DNA from: Afipia massiliensis
GTDB lineage: Bacteria > Pseudomonadota > Alphaproteobacteria > Rhizobiales > Xanthobacteraceae
Length of the DNA stretch: 64,000 bases
Direction: 5' to 3'
NCBI RefSeq assembly: GCF_014203115.1
Contig: NZ_JACHIJ010000005.1
Location: 434,001-498,000, forward strand
Shown in pieces: positions 1 to 8,866 of this stretch (the first letter of the stretch is position 1; each line of letters opens with the position of its first letter). The notes beneath the pieces are model-generated. The model worked only from the letters and a program-made list of their open reading frames with translations. It ran no database searches and had not been told where the DNA came from. A program made the translations under genes and the position numbers.

Positions 1-30
1 TGCCTGCATAAGGCTTGAGTGGGAGAAACG

Positions 31-1011
31 ATGATCGCGCCACATCCTGACGTCCTTGCCTTGATCGCCGCAGGTCGCACGGCCGGCAGTCTGCCTTTCG
101 AGGCAATGGCGCCCGAGCAGGCACGGCAGGCTTATGCGGCTCGCCGGCCGCTGGTGCAGGAGCCGCCCGATCAGGTCGCCGAACTTAGAAACATCACCAT
201 CGATGGCCCAGGCGGCCCGCTTCCCTTGCGACTCTATCGCGGCGCGGGCACGGATCGGGACGCAATTCTCCCTTGCCTGATCTATCTGCACGGCGGCGGC
301 TGGGTTCTCGGCAATCTCGATTCCCACGATGGAATTTGTTGCCGGCTCGCCAACGAGGCGCAGTGCTGCGTCGTTGCGGTCGATTACCGCCTCGCTCCTG
401 AACATCGCTTCCCTGCGGCCGTCGAGGACTGCGCGGCCGCACTCAACTATATCTCGCAACAGGCAAAGACGCTCCGCATCGACCCTTCGCGGATCGCCGT
501 TGGCGGCGACAGCGCCGGCGGTAACCTCGCCGCCGTATTGTCGCTGATGGCTAGGGATGGACAACTGCCGCAAGTGCTCCACCAGGTCCTGCTCTATCCC
601 GCAGTCGATCTCAGTGTCGAGGGAGAGAGCTACAAAGCGACCACGGTTGGGATGACGATTACGCCGGCAACAATGCGCTATTTTATCGACCACTATGCGC
701 CGGACCCAGCAAGCCGCGAAGACTGGCGCTCATCGCCCCTCAAGTCTTCCTCGCTTGCGGGCGCGCCATCGGCGCTAGTCATGACGTGCGGGCACGATCC
801 GTTGCGCGAGGAAGGGCGAGCCTACGCTCGACGCCTCGAACAAGAAGGCGTGCCGGTGACAACGCTACATATGAGTGCGCATACTCATGGCATGCTGACC
901 CTGAGCAAGGTGATTTCAGCAAGCGCGGGAGTTCTCGCATTCATCGGTGCTCATCTTCGCGACGTGTTCAACGTCGCCCATCAGAACGTACGAGGTGTTG
1001 ACCAAGCGTGA
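31..1011 (+). CDS. alpha/beta hydrolase, HSL/GDXG esterase family
   Basis: A cytoplasmic carboxylesterase of the hormone-sensitive-lipase type, 326 residues, which is normal for the family. The oxyanion-hole HGGGW motif starts near residue 87, the nucleophile is Ser161 in GDSAGG, and the likely acid and base are Asp256 (HDPLREEG) and His286 (HTHGM). A GTG twelve bases upstream is in frame, but the ATG at 31 has GGGAGA directly before it and is preferred. It ends just before the binding-protein gene of a LivHMGF importer, so it probably hydrolyses an imported ester or lactone or a related metabolite. The family assignment is firm; the substrate is unknown. Confidence 0.9.
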   Translation: MIAPHPDVLALIAAGRTAGSLPFEAMAPEQARQAYAARRPLVQEPPDQVAELRNITIDGPGGPLPLRLYRGAGTDRDAILPCLIYLHGGGWVLGNLDSHDGICCRLANEAQCCVVAVDYRLAPEHRFPAAVEDCAAALNYISQQAKTLRIDPSRIAVGGDSAGGNLAAVLSLMARDGQLPQVLHQVLLYPAVDLSVEGESYKATTVGMTITPATMRYFIDHYAPDPASREDWRSSPLKSSSLAGAPSALVMTCGHDPLREEGRAYARRLEQEGVPVTTLHMSAHTHGMLTLSKVISASAGVLAFIGAHLRDVFNVAHQNVRGVDQA

Positions 1012-1038
1012 AACGACAGACCAAGCTAACTTGGTCAA
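998..1038. promoter_or_regulatory. inverted repeat TTGACCAAG / CTTGGTCAA before the importer operon
   Basis: TTGACCAAG at 998-1006 is matched by its exact reverse complement CTTGGTCAA at 1030-1038, and a third copy of the core GACCAAG lies at 1019-1025. That last copy also forms a 7-bp inverted repeat with 1030-1036. The repeats straddle the end of the esterase gene and sit 23 bases before the binding-protein start, a position that fits an operator. The repeats are seen; regulatory function is inferred. Confidence 0.45.
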
Positions 1039-1061
1039 TAAAACAAAAAGGGAGGGATACA

Positions 1062-2327
1062 ATGAGTAAAACCACAGGCGGCATTGGACGACGTACTTTC
1101 ATCGGAGGAACGATTGCGAGCGCCGGGGTGGCGATTACCGGCTTTCCCCATGTAGCCCGCGCACAAGCCAAAACGATCAAGGTCGGTATGCCGACCATCC
1201 TGTCCGGACGTGTTGCCCTTTTGGGTACATCGAGCCGAGCCGGCGTGCAGGTTGCCTTCAACCAGATCAACGAAGCAGGCGGCATCAATGGCCGAAAGCT
1301 GGAATTGGTCGACCGCGATTCAAAGGGACGCCCGGACGAAGCCGCGAAAGTCACGCGCGACCTCATCAACAATGACGGCTGCGAGATCATTATCGACGCC
1401 GAGGCATCCTCGGGATCGTTCGCCGTCCATGAAGTTATTCGCGACCTTGGTGTCCTGTGCCTTCACACCTGCTCTGAATCCTCGACTCTCACGGCCGATC
1501 CCAAACAGTTCGTGAAGACCGCGTTCCGTTGCGCACGTCAGGGCATCCATGACGCCGTCGCAGGCGGTTCGTACGCAGCCAAGATTGCCAAGGAGAAAGG
1601 CTTGAAGCGCTGGGCGACCTGCTCGCCCGACTACGCTTACGGGCGGGATAATACAGGAGAGTTCATCGAATACGCCAAGATCTTCGAACCTTCAATCGAG
1701 GTGGTGGATCAACTTTGGCCGAAGTTGTTTGCACCAGACTATACCGAGAGCATCACCAAGCTGCTGCAGACCAAACCGCAAGCGGTCTATTCGGCGCTTT
1801 GGGGCGGCGATCTCGTGGCATTCATCGAGCAATCGAACCTTTACCGGCTGTTCCAGAACACAGCCTTCTTCTCCGGCGGTCTCGGCGACCCGCCGCTTCT
1901 GACAGCGATCAAGCAGCTGCCGACCGGCCTCAACACGGTCTATCGTTACAGCAAGGAATATCCCCCGTATCCGGAGAACAAGGCATTCTACGAGGCCTAC
2001 GTAAAAATCGCCAAACAGGAGCCTACCAACTGGAGCTGGCAGAATTTCGTCGGCGCCAACTTTATCATCGAGGCGTTGCGCCGGACCAACGGCAAGACCG
2101 ATGGCGCTGCGCTCGCTGGTGAGGTCGAGGGCATGCAACTCAAGACGCCGCTCGGCGTCGATGGCACGATCACGATGCGCGCCAAGGATCACACGATCAT
2201 CAACTATCCGGTCGCCTGGGGCAAAACCATACCAAAGGACCCTTGGGTCATCGATTATGTCAACATGGAATGGTCGAAGATCCTCGAGCACGAGCAGCAA
2301 TGGAAAAAGGCGAAGGGATACGCCTGA
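1062..2327 (+). CDS. branched-chain-type ABC transporter substrate-binding protein, Tat signal
   Basis: Periplasmic binding protein of the Leu/Ile/Val-binding (type I) family, 421 residues. The N-terminus carries a twin-arginine-like signal (GRRTFIGG, then a hydrophobic stretch ending near ARAQA), and the mature part begins KTIKVGMPTILSG. An earlier in-frame GTG at 1008 is rejected because GGGAGG lies 5 bases before the ATG at 1062. It heads an operon with livH, livM, livG and livF, so it is the cognate receptor of that importer. Family members bind amino acids, but also aromatic acids, amides and short-chain carboxylates. The surrounding fatty-acid-type genes suggest a carboxylate or ester product. 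It is clearly less like the other three LivJ-type proteins here than they are like each other. Confidence 0.9.
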   Translation: MSKTTGGIGRRTFIGGTIASAGVAITGFPHVARAQAKTIKVGMPTILSGRVALLGTSSRAGVQVAFNQINEAGGINGRKLELVDRDSKGRPDEAAKVTRDLINNDGCEIIIDAEASSGSFAVHEVIRDLGVLCLHTCSESSTLTADPKQFVKTAFRCARQGIHDAVAGGSYAAKIAKEKGLKRWATCSPDYAYGRDNTGEFIEYAKIFEPSIEVVDQLWPKLFAPDYTESITKLLQTKPQAVYSALWGGDLVAFIEQSNLYRLFQNTAFFSGGLGDPPLLTAIKQLPTGLNTVYRYSKEYPPYPENKAFYEAYVKIAKQEPTNWSWQNFVGANFIIEALRRTNGKTDGAALAGEVEGMQLKTPLGVDGTITMRAKDHTIINYPVAWGKTIPKDPWVIDYVNMEWSKILEHEQQWKKAKGYA

Positions 2328-2339
2328 TCTCCTCCAGTT

Positions 2340-2388
2340 CAGGGCAGTCCTGCCCTGATGCAAGTTATGGCCGGGCGCGAGCCCGGCC
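2340..2388 (+). terminator. two consecutive stem-loops between binding protein and livH
   Basis: CAGGGCA/TGCCCTG (2340-2357, 4-base loop) is followed by GGCCGGGC/GCCCGGCC with loop GCGA (2369-2388), both perfect. Neither has a run of T after it. They are more likely to be attenuating or mRNA-stabilising hairpins, which are common between a binding-protein gene and its less expressed permease genes, than full terminators. Confidence 0.5.
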
Positions 2389-2438
2389 ATGAGCGATTTG
2401 CGGAAACAACCGCAAAAAACAAGATCTGGAGGGATATC

Positions 2439-3344
2439 GTGAATCTCGAGGCTTTGGCTGGCTGCTTTTCGTCGAGCGCTTGCGTCGTTACACAACTATC
2501 GACAGCGCTCATCGTCGGCATGCTGCTTTTCATGGTGGCGTCCGGTCTGTCGCTGATCTTCGGCGTGCTCGGCGTCATAAATTTCGCGCATGGCGCATTT
2601 TATATGGTCGGAGCCTATCTCGCATACGCGACCTATCAGGTGACCTCAAGTTTCACCTTGGCATTCCTCGCTGGCGCGATCGGAGTGGGCATCATCGGCG
2701 TCATCTTCGAACGTTTCGCGATGAGCAAGGTCTACGGCAGCGACATCCTCATGCAGTTGCTCGTCTGCTATGCGATCATTCTTATCTTCGATGATCTTGT
2801 GAAAATGCTGGCCGGCCCTGAGTACAAGATGATGGGCATGCCGGAGTCGTTTGCATTGCCTCCGATTGAATTCCTGGGTGGCTTCATACCCGCCTACTAC
2901 GTGTTCATGATCGGGGCGAGCCTCTCCATCGGCGCCATGCTATGGCTGGCTATTAACAAAACGCGCGTCGGAAAAATTGTGCGAGCACTTGCGGTCAATC
3001 CGCAAATGGTCGGCGCACTTGGCATCAATACGACGCTGCTCTACGCCGGAGTCTTCGCCGTCGGAAGTTCCCTCGCGGGCGTTGCCGGCGCCCTTGCAGC
3101 GCCCACGCGGACACTGACACCCGGCATGGGCCTCTCAATCCTGATCGAAAGCTTCATCGTGACGATCATCGGCGGCATGGGATCGATAGCGGGCGCACTG
3201 ATTGCGGCGCTTCTGATCGGCTTCACGCGAGCCTTCGGGGCGATCGGGTTTCCCCTCTTCGTGGATGGCCTGATGTTCGGAATGATGGCGCTCGTGTTGA
3301 TCTTCAAGCCAAGCGGCCTTCTGGGCCGGGAGGCGGCACGATGA
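2439..3344 (+). CDS. livH: branched-chain-type ABC transporter permease LivH
   Basis: Inner-membrane permease of the LivH family, 301 residues. Many hydrophobic segments are visible, starting with LIVGMLLFMVASGLSLIFGV, and the typical GVINFAHGAFYMVGAY stretch follows. A start at 2358 would add 27 charged residues that do not look membrane-like. The GTG at 2439 has GGAGGG five bases upstream and is chosen. It overlaps livM by 4 bases. The protein pairs with LivM to form the translocation channel of the importer fed by the receptor at 1062-2327. Confidence 0.9.
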   Translation: MNLEALAGCFSSSACVVTQLSTALIVGMLLFMVASGLSLIFGVLGVINFAHGAFYMVGAYLAYATYQVTSSFTLAFLAGAIGVGIIGVIFERFAMSKVYGSDILMQLLVCYAIILIFDDLVKMLAGPEYKMMGMPESFALPPIEFLGGFIPAYYVFMIGASLSIGAMLWLAINKTRVGKIVRALAVNPQMVGALGINTTLLYAGVFAVGSSLAGVAGALAAPTRTLTPGMGLSILIESFIVTIIGGMGSIAGALIAALLIGFTRAFGAIGFPLFVDGLMFGMMALVLIFKPSGLLGREAAR

Positions 3345-4342
3345 AGCCGGGTCTTCTGCGCGACCTCGCGGCAGGACTGGCCCTTCTGCTGGTCCTGCTT
3401 GTTTTGCCTTTCATCTTTACCAAGCCCGCCATAAGAGATTTTCTTATCTACGTGATGGCCTATGGCCTTCTGGCAACATCTCTCAACCTGCTGGTCGGCC
3501 TGACCGGCCTCGTGTCATTCGGGCACGCGGCTTACTTTGCGTCTGGCGCCTATATGTTCGGCCTGCTGATGCAGACCGGAAAGGTGTCGATCCCGCTCGC
3601 GATCATGGCAACAATTGCTGGCACAGCGTTCCTTGCTCTGGTCATTGGAGCGATCTGCGTCCGATTGAAGGAAATCTATTTCTCCTTCATCACATTGGCG
3701 TTTCAGATGTTCATTCACTCGATCATTCTCACGTGGGTGAATCTGACCGGCGGAGATCAGGGCCTTCGCGGCGGAATACCGCGCCCGACCTTTCTGGGCA
3801 TCGATCTGAACAATGGAATGACACTCTATGTTTTTTGCGTTGTTGTCTTCATCATCTGCATCGCGATCATGCGGCAGGTTTGGCAATCTCCGTTCGGCTA
3901 CACGCTGCGATTGATCCGGGACAACCCGACCCGCGCCAACTTCATCGGCGTCGACATCATACGAATGAAGCTCGGAATCTTCGTCATCGCAGGCGCGATG
4001 GCGAGTGTCGCCGGCATCCTGCTCGCCCTTTTTGTCTCCGGAGCTTATCCGGAATTCGGATTCTGGACGACGTCGGGCGAAGCCATCTTCATGATCATGC
4101 TCGGGGGAAGCCAGCTCTTTGTGGGACCCATGATCGGCGCCGTTCTCCTTCGCCTGCTGGAGCATTTCGTCACGGTCTACACCGAATATCATGGCCTCGT
4201 TCTCGGTGTGGTCATCCTCGCGATCGTGTTGGGCCTGCGACAGGGCATTGCGGACTACATCGCCGACTGGCTTGAGCGGCGACGTACCACCAGGTCTGCA
4301 ACGGCCCAGACCAGCGCGCTTCCAAGCAAGGAAAGCGCCTGA
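3341..4342 (+). CDS. livM: branched-chain-type ABC transporter permease LivM
   Basis: Second permease subunit, 333 residues, hydrophobic throughout. It contains the family segments NLLVGLTGLVSFGHAAYFASGAY and a central cytoplasmic stretch (IRDNPTRANFIGVD) that contacts the ATPase subunits in this family. The ATGA overlap with livH and the single shared base with livG imply translational coupling. The C-terminal tail is short and hydrophilic, and no ATPase domain is fused to it as happens in some LivM-LivG fusions. Confidence 0.9.
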   Translation: MKPGLLRDLAAGLALLLVLLVLPFIFTKPAIRDFLIYVMAYGLLATSLNLLVGLTGLVSFGHAAYFASGAYMFGLLMQTGKVSIPLAIMATIAGTAFLALVIGAICVRLKEIYFSFITLAFQMFIHSIILTWVNLTGGDQGLRGGIPRPTFLGIDLNNGMTLYVFCVVVFIICIAIMRQVWQSPFGYTLRLIRDNPTRANFIGVDIIRMKLGIFVIAGAMASVAGILLALFVSGAYPEFGFWTTSGEAIFMIMLGGSQLFVGPMIGAVLLRLLEHFVTVYTEYHGLVLGVVILAIVLGLRQGIADYIADWLERRRTTRSATAQTSALPSKESA

Positions 4343-5109
4343 TGCTGAGCGTAAAGAACCTCACAAAAAGCTTTGGCGGCGTGCAGGCAAGCCGCGACAT
4401 CTCCATCGATTTTCCGGATGGGTCGCTGACTGCCATCATCGGTCCGAATGGGGCCGGCAAGACGACCTTCTTCAACCTGATATCAGGGGCTTTCCCGGCG
4501 GATTCGGGACAGGTGATTTTCGACGGTCAGGATATCGTCGGAAAATCCAGCCTTGAGATCGTGCGGCTCGGCATGGTCCGTGCCTTCCAGGTTGCTGCGT
4601 TGTTTCCCAGCCTCAGCGTTTCAGATGCGATCACCGCCGCTGTCACATCGCATCAAAGGCGCTCCGCAGCGTTGTTTCGCAGCTTCCCTCTGGAGGGAAC
4701 AAAGACGCGGGTGGAGGAAATCCTGGAATTGCTGGGTTTGGCATCGAAGGCCGCGACGCTGTCGCGCAATCTCAGTCACGGTGACCAGAAGCTTCTCGAT
4801 ATCGGACTCGCCTTGGCAATGGACCCGAAAGTGCTTTTGCTCGACGAGCCGACCGCAGGCATGGGACCGGACGAGCGCTGGCGAATGATCGGCAAGGTAC
4901 AGCGCCTGTGGGAAGCCAAGAAGATGACCGTGCTTTTTATCGAGCATGACATGGATATCGTGTTCAAGATTGCCCAGACGATTCACGTCCTCAAGTACGG
5001 AGCGATCCTGGCGCAAGGCACTGCCGCCGAGATCCGCAGCAATCAGGATGTTATCGATGCCTATCTCGGAACAGATCATCATCTCGCTCAAGCCGCGGGA
5101 GAGCAATGA
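4342..5109 (+). CDS. livG: branched-chain-type ABC transporter ATPase LivG
   Basis: Cytoplasmic ATPase subunit, 255 residues. It shows Walker A GPNGAGKT, an ABC signature in the variant form LSHGDQK, Walker B VLLLDEP followed by TAGM, and the switch histidine in LFIEHDMD. It has the LivG-type C-terminus (AYLG). It overlaps livF by 4 bases. The signature has H where G is usual (LSGG), which is common in LivG proteins. It powers import together with LivF. Confidence 0.92.
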   Translation: MLSVKNLTKSFGGVQASRDISIDFPDGSLTAIIGPNGAGKTTFFNLISGAFPADSGQVIFDGQDIVGKSSLEIVRLGMVRAFQVAALFPSLSVSDAITAAVTSHQRRSAALFRSFPLEGTKTRVEEILELLGLASKAATLSRNLSHGDQKLLDIGLALAMDPKVLLLDEPTAGMGPDERWRMIGKVQRLWEAKKMTVLFIEHDMDIVFKIAQTIHVLKYGAILAQGTAAEIRSNQDVIDAYLGTDHHLAQAAGEQ

Positions 5110-5822
5110 TGGCTGAGCCACTCCTGAGGATCGAAGCCGCGGAAGTCTTCTACGGCGCCAGTCAAATCCTGTTCGGCATCGATCTCGAGGTGGAGAAGGG
5201 CCAGACCATGGCTCTTCTCGGCCGCAACGGGGCCGGCAAATCCACAACGTTCAAAGCGATTGCGGGCATCGCCCCGCCAAAACGCGGCCACGTGATCCTG
5301 GCCGGCAAAGCCGTAACCGGGCAGCCGCCATATCGTATCGCGAAGGCGGGTATCGGCTATGTTCCGGAAGACCGCCAGGTCTTTCCCGAACACACCGTCG
5401 ATGACAACCTGATTGTCGGTGCGAAGAAAGGCCCATGCGGCGAGGATTATTGGAACACCAAGCGCATCTATGAAGTTTTTCCGCTTCTTGCGGGGATGAA
5501 GACGCGAATGGCTGGCCGATTGTCCGGCGGTGAGCAGCAGATGCTGACACTGGCCCGCACGTTGATGGGCAATCCTGACATCGTCCTGCTCGACGAGCCG
5601 AGCGAAGGTCTCGCACCGATCATCGTTCAAGCCATCGGCGAACTCATCCGAACGTTACGGAATATGGGCGTAACAATCATACTGGCTGAACAGAACATGC
5701 ATTTCTGTCTTGGCATTGCGACCCATGCCGCCATCGTCGACAAGGGGCAGATCGTCTATCGCGCCACGATAGATGATCTGCGGCATAACGAAGCAATCAA
5801 GCAGCGGTATCTTGCGGTTTGA
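5106..5822 (+). CDS. livF: branched-chain-type ABC transporter ATPase LivF
   Basis: Second ATPase subunit, 238 residues, with Walker A GRNGAGKS, signature LSGGEQQ, Walker B IVLLDEPSEGL and the switch histidine replaced by Gln in LAEQNMHF, as is usual for LivF. Two adjacent ATG codons (5106 and 5109) are possible starts; the first overlaps the livG stop. This is the last gene of the importer operon; an SDR gene follows after 80 bases on the same strand. Confidence 0.92.
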   Translation: MMAEPLLRIEAAEVFYGASQILFGIDLEVEKGQTMALLGRNGAGKSTTFKAIAGIAPPKRGHVILAGKAVTGQPPYRIAKAGIGYVPEDRQVFPEHTVDDNLIVGAKKGPCGEDYWNTKRIYEVFPLLAGMKTRMAGRLSGGEQQMLTLARTLMGNPDIVLLDEPSEGLAPIIVQAIGELIRTLRNMGVTIILAEQNMHFCLGIATHAAIVDKGQIVYRATIDDLRHNEAIKQRYLAV

Positions 5823-5902
5823 TCATGGCTGGCGCCCACGCAGGGCACTGTCTGCGATGACAATCCTCAATCGCTCAATAAGAAACTCAGGGAGCATCCG
5901 TT

Positions 5903-6688
5903 ATGAGTGTTGATTCCAAGCGCCGCGTCAGTGTGGTGACCGGCGGCGCCAGCGGCATCGGCGCCGCATGCGCGCGGCAGCTCGCATTGTCCGGTGATCT
6001 CGTGATTGTCGCGGATCGCGATCTGGAACGGGCGCGGTCTGTTGCGGATGCCATTGGTGGCCAGGCTCACAGTATCGATGTCGGCGACGAGACCGCAGTT
6101 GAGACATGCGCTGCGCAAATCGAGCGCGATTGCGGTGCCGTCGATGTGCTCGTCAACAGCGCCGGAATCATCCAGGTGCCGGTGCGGCCGCATGACATGA
6201 AAATGTCCGTATGGGATGACGTCGTGCGCGTGGACCAGCGTGGTACCTATGTTGCCTGCACGGCATTTGCGCGTCGAATGATTGAACGGCGGCGGGGCAA
6301 CATCGTCAACATTGCATCGGTCGCCGGGATGCGTTCGATGCCGCTGCATGCCTATGCGCCGGCCAAGGCTGCGGTGATTGCTATCACTGAATGCCTCGCC
6401 GCGGAGTGGGGGCCATCCGGTATCCGCGTCAATGCGGTGTCGCCAGGCTACACGCTGACCCCGGCGCTGAAGAACGCGATTGATCGCGGCGAGCGCGATG
6501 TGTCGTCGCTGACGGTCAACGCGGCGCTGCGGCGGCTGGTTGATCCTGAGGAGATTGGGCGGGCGGTCGCGTTTCTCGCATCGGACGCGGCGTCGGCTAT
6601 CACCGGGATAAACCTCCCGGTTGATTGCGGCTGGCTCGCGGGAACGTCGTGGAGCACCTATGGCGGGCTCAGGGAAGCAGAAGGCTGA
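5903..6688 (+). CDS. short-chain dehydrogenase/reductase (SDR)
   Basis: NAD(P)-dependent oxidoreductase of the classical SDR family, 261 residues. The Rossmann motif GGASGIG is near residue 14, NSAG is present, the catalytic Ser is in NIASVAG, and the active-site YxxxK is YAPAK. GGAGC lies 8 bases before the ATG. The position behind the importer suggests it oxidises a hydroxyl group of the imported compound or of its CoA ester. It faces the iron-type dehydrogenase gene. The substrate cannot be read from sequence. Confidence 0.88.
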   Translation: MSVDSKRRVSVVTGGASGIGAACARQLALSGDLVIVADRDLERARSVADAIGGQAHSIDVGDETAVETCAAQIERDCGAVDVLVNSAGIIQVPVRPHDMKMSVWDDVVRVDQRGTYVACTAFARRMIERRRGNIVNIASVAGMRSMPLHAYAPAKAAVIAITECLAAEWGPSGIRVNAVSPGYTLTPALKNAIDRGERDVSSLTVNAALRRLVDPEEIGRAVAFLASDAASAITGINLPVDCGWLAGTSWSTYGGLREAEG

Positions 6689-6797
6689 GGGACGCCTGAG
6701 ACGCGCTGGTCGAGGGAAGTGAAAGGTTATCGGCGAAACGGACGGCTTACCTTCGCCGCGCGACTGATACCGCCCCCTCGCTCCTAACCAAAGCACT

Positions 6798-7955
6798 TTA
6801 AGCTTCGTACTTTCCATCCCATGCCATTTCAAGAATTTGCATGGCCTCTTCGACTGTGGCGATGGTACGCGGATTGGCTTGAACAAACGGATTGGCGAGC
6901 GAACTCTGTGCAATCTTCGGAAGCAATGATCTTTCGAGTTTGAGATCATGGAGATTCCGCGGCAGATCAAGCCTTGCGACGAGCTTGGCAACAACCGCCA
7001 CGGCACTCTCACCAGCCCCGCCGAGCGCGCTGGAAATCTCGGCATACCTGTTTCCCACAACGGCGAAGTTGTACGCCAACACAGCGGGCAACAAGACACA
7101 GGAGGTGTAGCCATGCGGCACGCCTGCCAACGCTCCCAATTGATGACCGATGCCGTGAGACGCGCCGTAGCGCACCCGGCCAAGCCCCGCTGCAGCGAGC
7201 CAGACACCCATCTGGCCCTCGGAGCGAGCGCGCCAGTCATCCGGGTTCAGTTTTGAGTTCGGCAAGCCAAGCGCAAGTTGCCGCAGGCCATGCAGCGCGG
7301 TCCCATCGCTAAAGGGATTTGCATCGGGCGAAAGAAACCCTTCTACCGCATGATCAACGGCGCGCATGCCCGTCGATAGCCACAACCATGGCGGCGTGAG
7401 GGTTGCGAGATGCGGATCGTAAATCACGGTGGCTGCGCAAAAATATTGAGCGCGGAACATGTGCTTGATTCCGCTTTCCGGATCGACGCCGCCGCCAATG
7501 ACGCCGAACTCCGCCCCGGACAACGTGGTGGGAATTGCAATGGTCCGGTACGGCGGCAATTTGTCGGAGCTTCCAATTTGCGCCGCTGTATGGCGCAGGA
7601 GCTCGCCTTCACCGGAGAGACCATGCGTCAGGGCAAGGGTCGCGATCTTGACTGAATCAATGGCGCTTCCACCGCCAATGACGACAACAAGATCAGGCCT
7701 TGCCGATCCGATGATTTGCGCCAGTTTGGCCACCAATGGCAGCGGCACATGGGCTTCGATCAAATCGGAATGACCAACGCACACAGCACCCAGCATCGAA
7801 ATGATGTCCTGGACCTGGGTGGATCTTGTGAGACTGCGCGTTGAAACGACGAAGACCCGCTTCGCCCTTCTTCGCTCGACCTCGGCGATGACCGCTTCGG
7901 CAGCGGCCGCCTCGAATACAATGCGATCCTGATCGATATAGTCGAAGAATCGCAT
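6798..7955 (-). CDS. iron-containing alcohol dehydrogenase, maleylacetate-reductase-like
   Basis: Group III metal-dependent dehydrogenase, 385 residues. The nucleotide-binding GGGSAIDSVK is near residue 94, followed by IPTTLSGAEFG. Metal-ligand segments AVDHAVEG and GASHGIGHQLG match the maleylacetate reductase and hydroxyacid-oxoacid transhydrogenase branch. It lies 27 bases behind the gntR gene on the same strand, so it is probably co-transcribed with it and subject to the same operator. It likely reduces or oxidises an oxo/hydroxy intermediate such as a 4-oxo acid or aldehyde. That last point is inference. Confidence 0.85.
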   Translation of the reverse strand: MRFFDYIDQDRIVFEAAAAEAVIAEVERRRAKRVFVVSTRSLTRSTQVQDIISMLGAVCVGHSDLIEAHVPLPLVAKLAQIIGSARPDLVVVIGGGSAIDSVKIATLALTHGLSGEGELLRHTAAQIGSSDKLPPYRTIAIPTTLSGAEFGVIGGGVDPESGIKHMFRAQYFCAATVIYDPHLATLTPPWLWLSTGMRAVDHAVEGFLSPDANPFSDGTALHGLRQLALGLPNSKLNPDDWRARSEGQMGVWLAAAGLGRVRYGASHGIGHQLGALAGVPHGYTSCVLLPAVLAYNFAVVGNRYAEISSALGGAGESAVAVVAKLVARLDLPRNLHDLKLERSLLPKIAQSSLANPFVQANPRTIATVEEAMQILEMAWDGKYEA

Positions 7956-7982
7956 CGGCAGTGGTCTCTTTCCCAGGTCGCT

Positions 7983-8741
7983 TCAGGCAGCGTCGATCTT
8001 GCCCGGCCAACCGACCGGTGCATCGATATCCAGACTTGCGAGCTCATAACCACGACGAAAATCAACGACGTGCTTATCCATCCATTCGCGCGCAACTGCC
8101 GCGTCGCGGCTTCGGAGCGCCTGCAAGATCTTCTCGTGGGCAAAAACGAGACGCTCTCCCGCGTTCAACCGGGAAAATACGTTCAGAAATGCCGGGTAGA
8201 AGAGTTGGCTAATCGGCTGACGACAAAGTTGAAGCGCCCGGTTGCCAGATGCTGTCGCAATCAACTGGTGAAATTCGATATCGAGCTGAACCAGGCTCTT
8301 CTTGTCTGCGTAGGCCACGCGCGTCTTCTCAACGTTCTCCTGCAGAGCGTCGAGGGTATCTTCCGAGATGCGCGACGCTGCGCCTTCGACAAGCGCGGGC
8401 TCGATACAGCGCATGCTTTCCCACAATTCGAAAAAGGTAACTTCCTGCAGCACAATGGCCGCGGTTATCTTCGATGAAATATCGGCTTCGCGGGGCGCCG
8501 TAACGAATAAAAGCTTTCCGCCGTCGTGCCGCCGAACCAATCCGTTCTGCTCAAGGACACGAATGGCTTCCCGGATGGTTGACCGGTGAACCCCAAGATC
8601 CTGCGCCAGGGTGGTCTCTGCGGGCACGCGATCGCCGACAGCCCACTCCCCTGACATGATTTTTGTTTCGATGCGCCGCACCACGGATCGGTAGGCCGGC
8701 TCGTTTGAAACGGGAACAATTTCAACATCTAAAAGGGACAT
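7983..8741 (-). CDS. GntR-family regulator, FadR/FCD subfamily
   Basis: Transcription factor of 252 residues. It has an N-terminal winged helix (RRIETKIMSGEWAVGDRVP, then LGVHRSTIREAIRVLEQNGLV) and an all-helical FCD ligand domain with candidate metal ligands (DIEFHQLI). The open frame runs 36 codons further to a TTG at 8849, but that stretch contains both palindromic operators, so the ATG at 8741 is chosen. One operator ends one base before this start codon, which implies autoregulation. It probably represses until an acid or acyl-CoA intermediate binds. Neighbours: iron-type dehydrogenase downstream, binding protein divergent. Confidence 0.88.
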   Translation of the reverse strand: MSLLDVEIVPVSNEPAYRSVVRRIETKIMSGEWAVGDRVPAETTLAQDLGVHRSTIREAIRVLEQNGLVRRHDGGKLLFVTAPREADISSKITAAIVLQEVTFFELWESMRCIEPALVEGAASRISEDTLDALQENVEKTRVAYADKKSLVQLDIEFHQLIATASGNRALQLCRQPISQLFYPAFLNVFSRLNAGERLVFAHEKILQALRSRDAAVAREWMDKHVVDFRRGYELASLDIDAPVGWPGKIDAA

Positions 8742-8742
8742 T

Positions 8743-8753
8743 TTGTCCGACAA
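8743..8753. promoter_or_regulatory. GntR operator O1, TTGTCCGACAA
   Basis: An 11-bp palindrome around a central C, one base upstream of the gntR ATG on the minus strand, between a GGGAG ribosome site and the start codon. The same core recurs at 8839-8849 and 15091-15101, and in variant form at 15007-15017. Its position over the translation start fits autorepression. Confidence 0.7.
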
Positions 8754-8835
8754 CTCCCGTATGAAGATACAGCTATAGAGTAAAGCTGCGCGATTTTCCA
8801 GACTTTTTGGTTTGACAAACGCTCTTCCAAAGACA

Positions 8836-8852
8836 TTATTGTCCGACAATAA
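8836..8852. promoter_or_regulatory. GntR operator O2, TTATTGTCCGACAATAA
   Basis: A perfect 17-bp palindrome around a central C, 14 bases before the ATG of the binding-protein gene at 8867. It touches the GGGAGGAG ribosome site. It shares the core TTGTCCGACAA with O1 and O4. It lies in the divergent region between gntR and the transporter gene, the typical place for a FadR-type repressor site. Confidence 0.75.
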
Positions 8853-8866
8853 ATTGGGAGGAGTAA

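Noticed and set aside
1692-2495. A 267-codon minus-strand frame opposite the first binding protein
   Set aside because: Antisense shadow of a gene with strong family motifs; no recognisable domain.
8742-8849. N-terminal extension of the GntR regulator
   Set aside because: The extension would start with TTG inside operator O2 and translate both operators.
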